A DNA stretch of 6,787 bases, from the NCBI GenBank assembly GCA_947629125.1, contig CANRCO010000068.1:1-6787 (forward strand). Reading direction: 5' to 3'. The position numbers were made by a program, and so were the translations under genes. Position 1 is the first letter of the stretch, and each line of letters opens with the position of its first letter. This document shows positions 5,478 to 6,787 of the stretch, piece after piece. The notes beneath the pieces were generated by a model that was given only the letters and a program-made list of their open reading frames with translations, did no database searches and was not told where the DNA came from. Source of the stretch: an uncultured Bacilli bacterium (GTDB lineage Bacteria > Bacillota_I > Bacilli_A > RF39 > UBA660).

Positions 5478-6707
5478 TGGGTTATCTTTTGAACCATCTC
5501 CATCGACAATTTTGACAGATGATTTTAAATATAAGACGGGTCTAACATTAAATTCTTCTTTATAAGCGTACCAACTGCCAATACCACCACCTGCAAACAA
5601 ATCTGTCACGCTATAATTATCACCAGAGTTAGGTGAAATAAGCCATTCAGATTGACCTCTACTACTATCCCATAACCAATCATTATTACGACAATCAGGG
5701 TTTTCACTTCCATCACTAGAGACATAATTTTTTCCCCAATTATATAAATTTTTGGTTAAACAAATATCTCGTCTTGTTTCTTCTCCACCGCTTGTTGCAT
5801 AACCATAATCACTTGGATACATTAAACCGATATATCCTATCCATGTCGTTGGTCTTGTCACTCCATTACTATTATATACTTTCGTTCCTCTCTCTTCAGT
5901 GTACCATTCTTTTGTTGTTGCTTCCATATATTCACTATATGTCATACCACCTAAGTAATATTTGGCTTCTCCTATATATTTTTTACTTGCTTCGCTTAAA
6001 CCACTATTACTAAAATCGACTTCTTCTTCAGTAAAATTTTCGATTTTTGCTATTGCTGGGTTATATCCTGTTGTTCGATTATAATAACTTCCTACTCCTT
6101 TATAAAATATTGTTGTTCCGTCACTTACTATTTTTTCATTATCAGAACTTATTGTGTATTTTAATTTTGAATTTTGAATTTCCCAATCTTTTTTTATAAC
6201 ATCTACTGGATTTAACATCATCATAAGTTGGGAGTCACTCCAATCGTTGCTTCCATATTCATTTGTTGATGAACCAACATTTGGTTGTTTGCCGTCCCAT
6301 TGAAACTCTCCTAATGATTCATTTCTTATTAATTTAATTCGACTTTCTTTTTTACCTGTACCATCATCTATGTTATTCATAACTCCAATAATTCGCCATA
6401 ATTCATCATTAAACCAAACGTAATTATCGGGATTTGCTCCAATATATCTTAAGTTGTTATCTGTTGTCTCATCATAGACTAATTGGTCTTTATTGTTTTT
6501 TTCTAATTCTTTTAAATAATGAGTAGCAGGTATTACCACATTACCACTTGCTAAATTTAGTTCACTAGATGTTCCAGTAAATTCTGCCTTACTTTGATAT
6601 AATTTTATTCCAACTATTGTTACTACTAATAAAACTATTCCACACAAAAAAATATTACGTTTACGATTATCTTTGATTCGATAATCAAATTTTTTTAGGC
6701 TACTCAT
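5460..6707 (-). CDS. Membrane-anchored extracellular protein of a Trp/Asn-rich surface family, function unknown
   Basis: The 415-residue product has a charged cytoplasmic start, one membrane helix (about 18-34), and a long extracellular part with no second anchor or sortase signal. The body resembles a large family of surface proteins seen in many gut Bacillota. Landmarks are YVWFNDELWRIIGVM early on, GLMYPSDYGYA (294-304), a cysteine pair (316 and 339) around NNDWLW, EWLISPNSGD (354-363), VRPVLYL (388-394) and the tail GDGSKDNPFKL. The WLxSP…VRPxLxL pattern is reminiscent of DUF6273-like and C-type-lectin-like folds, a similarity I judge by eye only. The ATG at 6707 is preferred to a GTG at 6716 because AGGTGA lies five bases before it and overlaps the GTG. 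GC content is higher than in its neighbours: hand counts give 33-40% in three 60-base lines here, against 10% in a comEC line and 18% in a holA line. A poly-G tract lies upstream. Binding or adhesion is possible but unproven. Confidence 0.85.
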   Translation of the reverse strand: MSSLKKFDYRIKDNRKRNIFLCGIVLLVVTIVGIKLYQSKAEFTGTSSELNLASGNVVIPATHYLKELEKNNKDQLVYDETTDNNLRYIGANPDNYVWFNDELWRIIGVMNNIDDGTGKKESRIKLIRNESLGEFQWDGKQPNVGSSTNEYGSNDWSDSQLMMMLNPVDVIKKDWEIQNSKLKYTISSDNEKIVSDGTTIFYKGVGSYYNRTTGYNPAIAKIENFTEEEVDFSNSGLSEASKKYIGEAKYYLGGMTYSEYMEATTKEWYTEERGTKVYNSNGVTRPTTWIGYIGLMYPSDYGYATSGGEETRRDICLTKNLYNWGKNYVSSDGSENPDCRNNDWLWDSSRGQSEWLISPNSGDNYSVTDLFAGGGIGSWYAYKEEFNVRPVLYLKSSVKIVDGDGSKDNPFKLAI

Positions 6708-6731
6708 TATCTTCACCTACTAAGTTTATTC

Positions 6732-6764
6732 GGAGGTATTCTATTTGTTTATTAAAATACCCCC
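6732..6764 (-). promoter_or_regulatory. Hairpin linking the poly-G tract to the leader of the surface-protein gene
   Basis: On the minus strand GGGGGTATT (6764-6756) can pair with AATACCTCC (6740-6732) over nine positions, one of them G·U, around a 15-base loop. The five G come from the homopolymer run, so a change in its length would not abolish the stem but would shift what lies outside it. No T-run follows, so it is not an intrinsic terminator for this strand. The role is unknown. Confidence 0.4.
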
Positions 6765-6768
6765 CCCC
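6760..6768. repeat. Nine-base poly-C/poly-G homopolymer, candidate phase-variation tract
   Basis: Nine consecutive C on the plus strand (G on the minus strand) stand out in sequence this AT-rich. They lie 53-61 bases before the ATG of the surface protein. Weak −10-like hexamers lie just downstream on the minus strand (TTTAAT 6756-6751 and TAGAAT 6743-6738), so the tract occupies the −35 or spacer position of any promoter here. Slippage in such tracts switches surface antigens in other bacteria. The tract is seen; switching is inferred. Confidence 0.6.
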
Positions 6769-6787
6769 GATTTACATTATGATTCAT

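Noticed and set aside
5573..5707. Diversity-generating retroelement variable region in the surface-protein gene
   Set aside because: There is no reverse transcriptase, no template repeat and no excess of AAY codons here; only the resemblance of the fold remains, reported as a low-interest finding.
5774..6013. Open frame of 79 codons on the plus strand
   Set aside because: It lies entirely antisense to the surface-protein gene, is made of low-complexity Leu/His/Tyr repeats produced by the complementary codons, and has no ribosome binding site.
6590..6660. Type IV prepilin signal in the surface protein, suggested by its place next to comEA
   Set aside because: The hydrophobic segment NIFLCGIVLLVVTIVGIKL lacks the G-F-T-L-x-E cleavage signature, so it is read as a simple membrane anchor.
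1..6787. Mycoplasma-type genetic code with TGA as tryptophan
   Set aside because: All tryptophan codons checked in holA, comEC, comEA and the surface-protein gene are TGG, and the full-length frames contain no in-frame TGA.

Overview
The window is very AT-rich DNA from a low-GC Bacillota-type bacterium. Evidence for this is σA-like promoters, strong AGGAGG-type ribosome binding sites, the gene order comEA–comEC–holA, and the start of rpsB. Every tryptophan codon I checked in holA, comEC, comEA and the upstream surface-protein gene is TGG, and all six complete genes end in TAA. The Mycoplasma/Spiroplasma code is therefore not indicated, although the composition resembles reduced-genome, Mollicutes-like Bacilli such as uncultured gut lineages. 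That placement is inference.

Every recognised gene lies on the minus strand, so transcription runs from the right edge to the left edge. At 6707-5460 is an anchored extracellular protein of a Trp/Asn-rich family with a visibly higher GC content than its neighbours. It is preceded by a nine-base homopolymer (6760-6768), a plausible phase-variation tract. Next come comEA (5411-4749) and comEC (4807-2711), the membrane DNA receptor and the DNA channel of natural transformation. The reading frames of these two genes overlap and no comEB lies between them. A weak terminator (2626-2605) and an extended −10 promoter lead into holA (2564-1629), the delta subunit of the DNA polymerase III clamp loader.

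A near-consensus promoter with a perfect 16-bp palindrome over its −10 element then drives an unrecognised soluble protein (1589-798) and mntP (766-200), a manganese exporter. A separate promoter just after mntP starts a leader of about 108 nt with a strong hairpin, and this opens into rpsB (from 41, cut by the window edge).

The parts worth a second look are regulatory: the poly-G tract upstream of the surface protein, the palindromic operator candidate of the unknown–mntP unit, the structured rpsB leader, and a possible promoter antisense to comEC. I found no transposon, CRISPR array, tRNA, reverse transcriptase or clearly new multi-gene system. The only gene-free stretches are short: 1-199 apart from rpsB, about 145 bases between comEC and holA, and 80 bases at the right edge.
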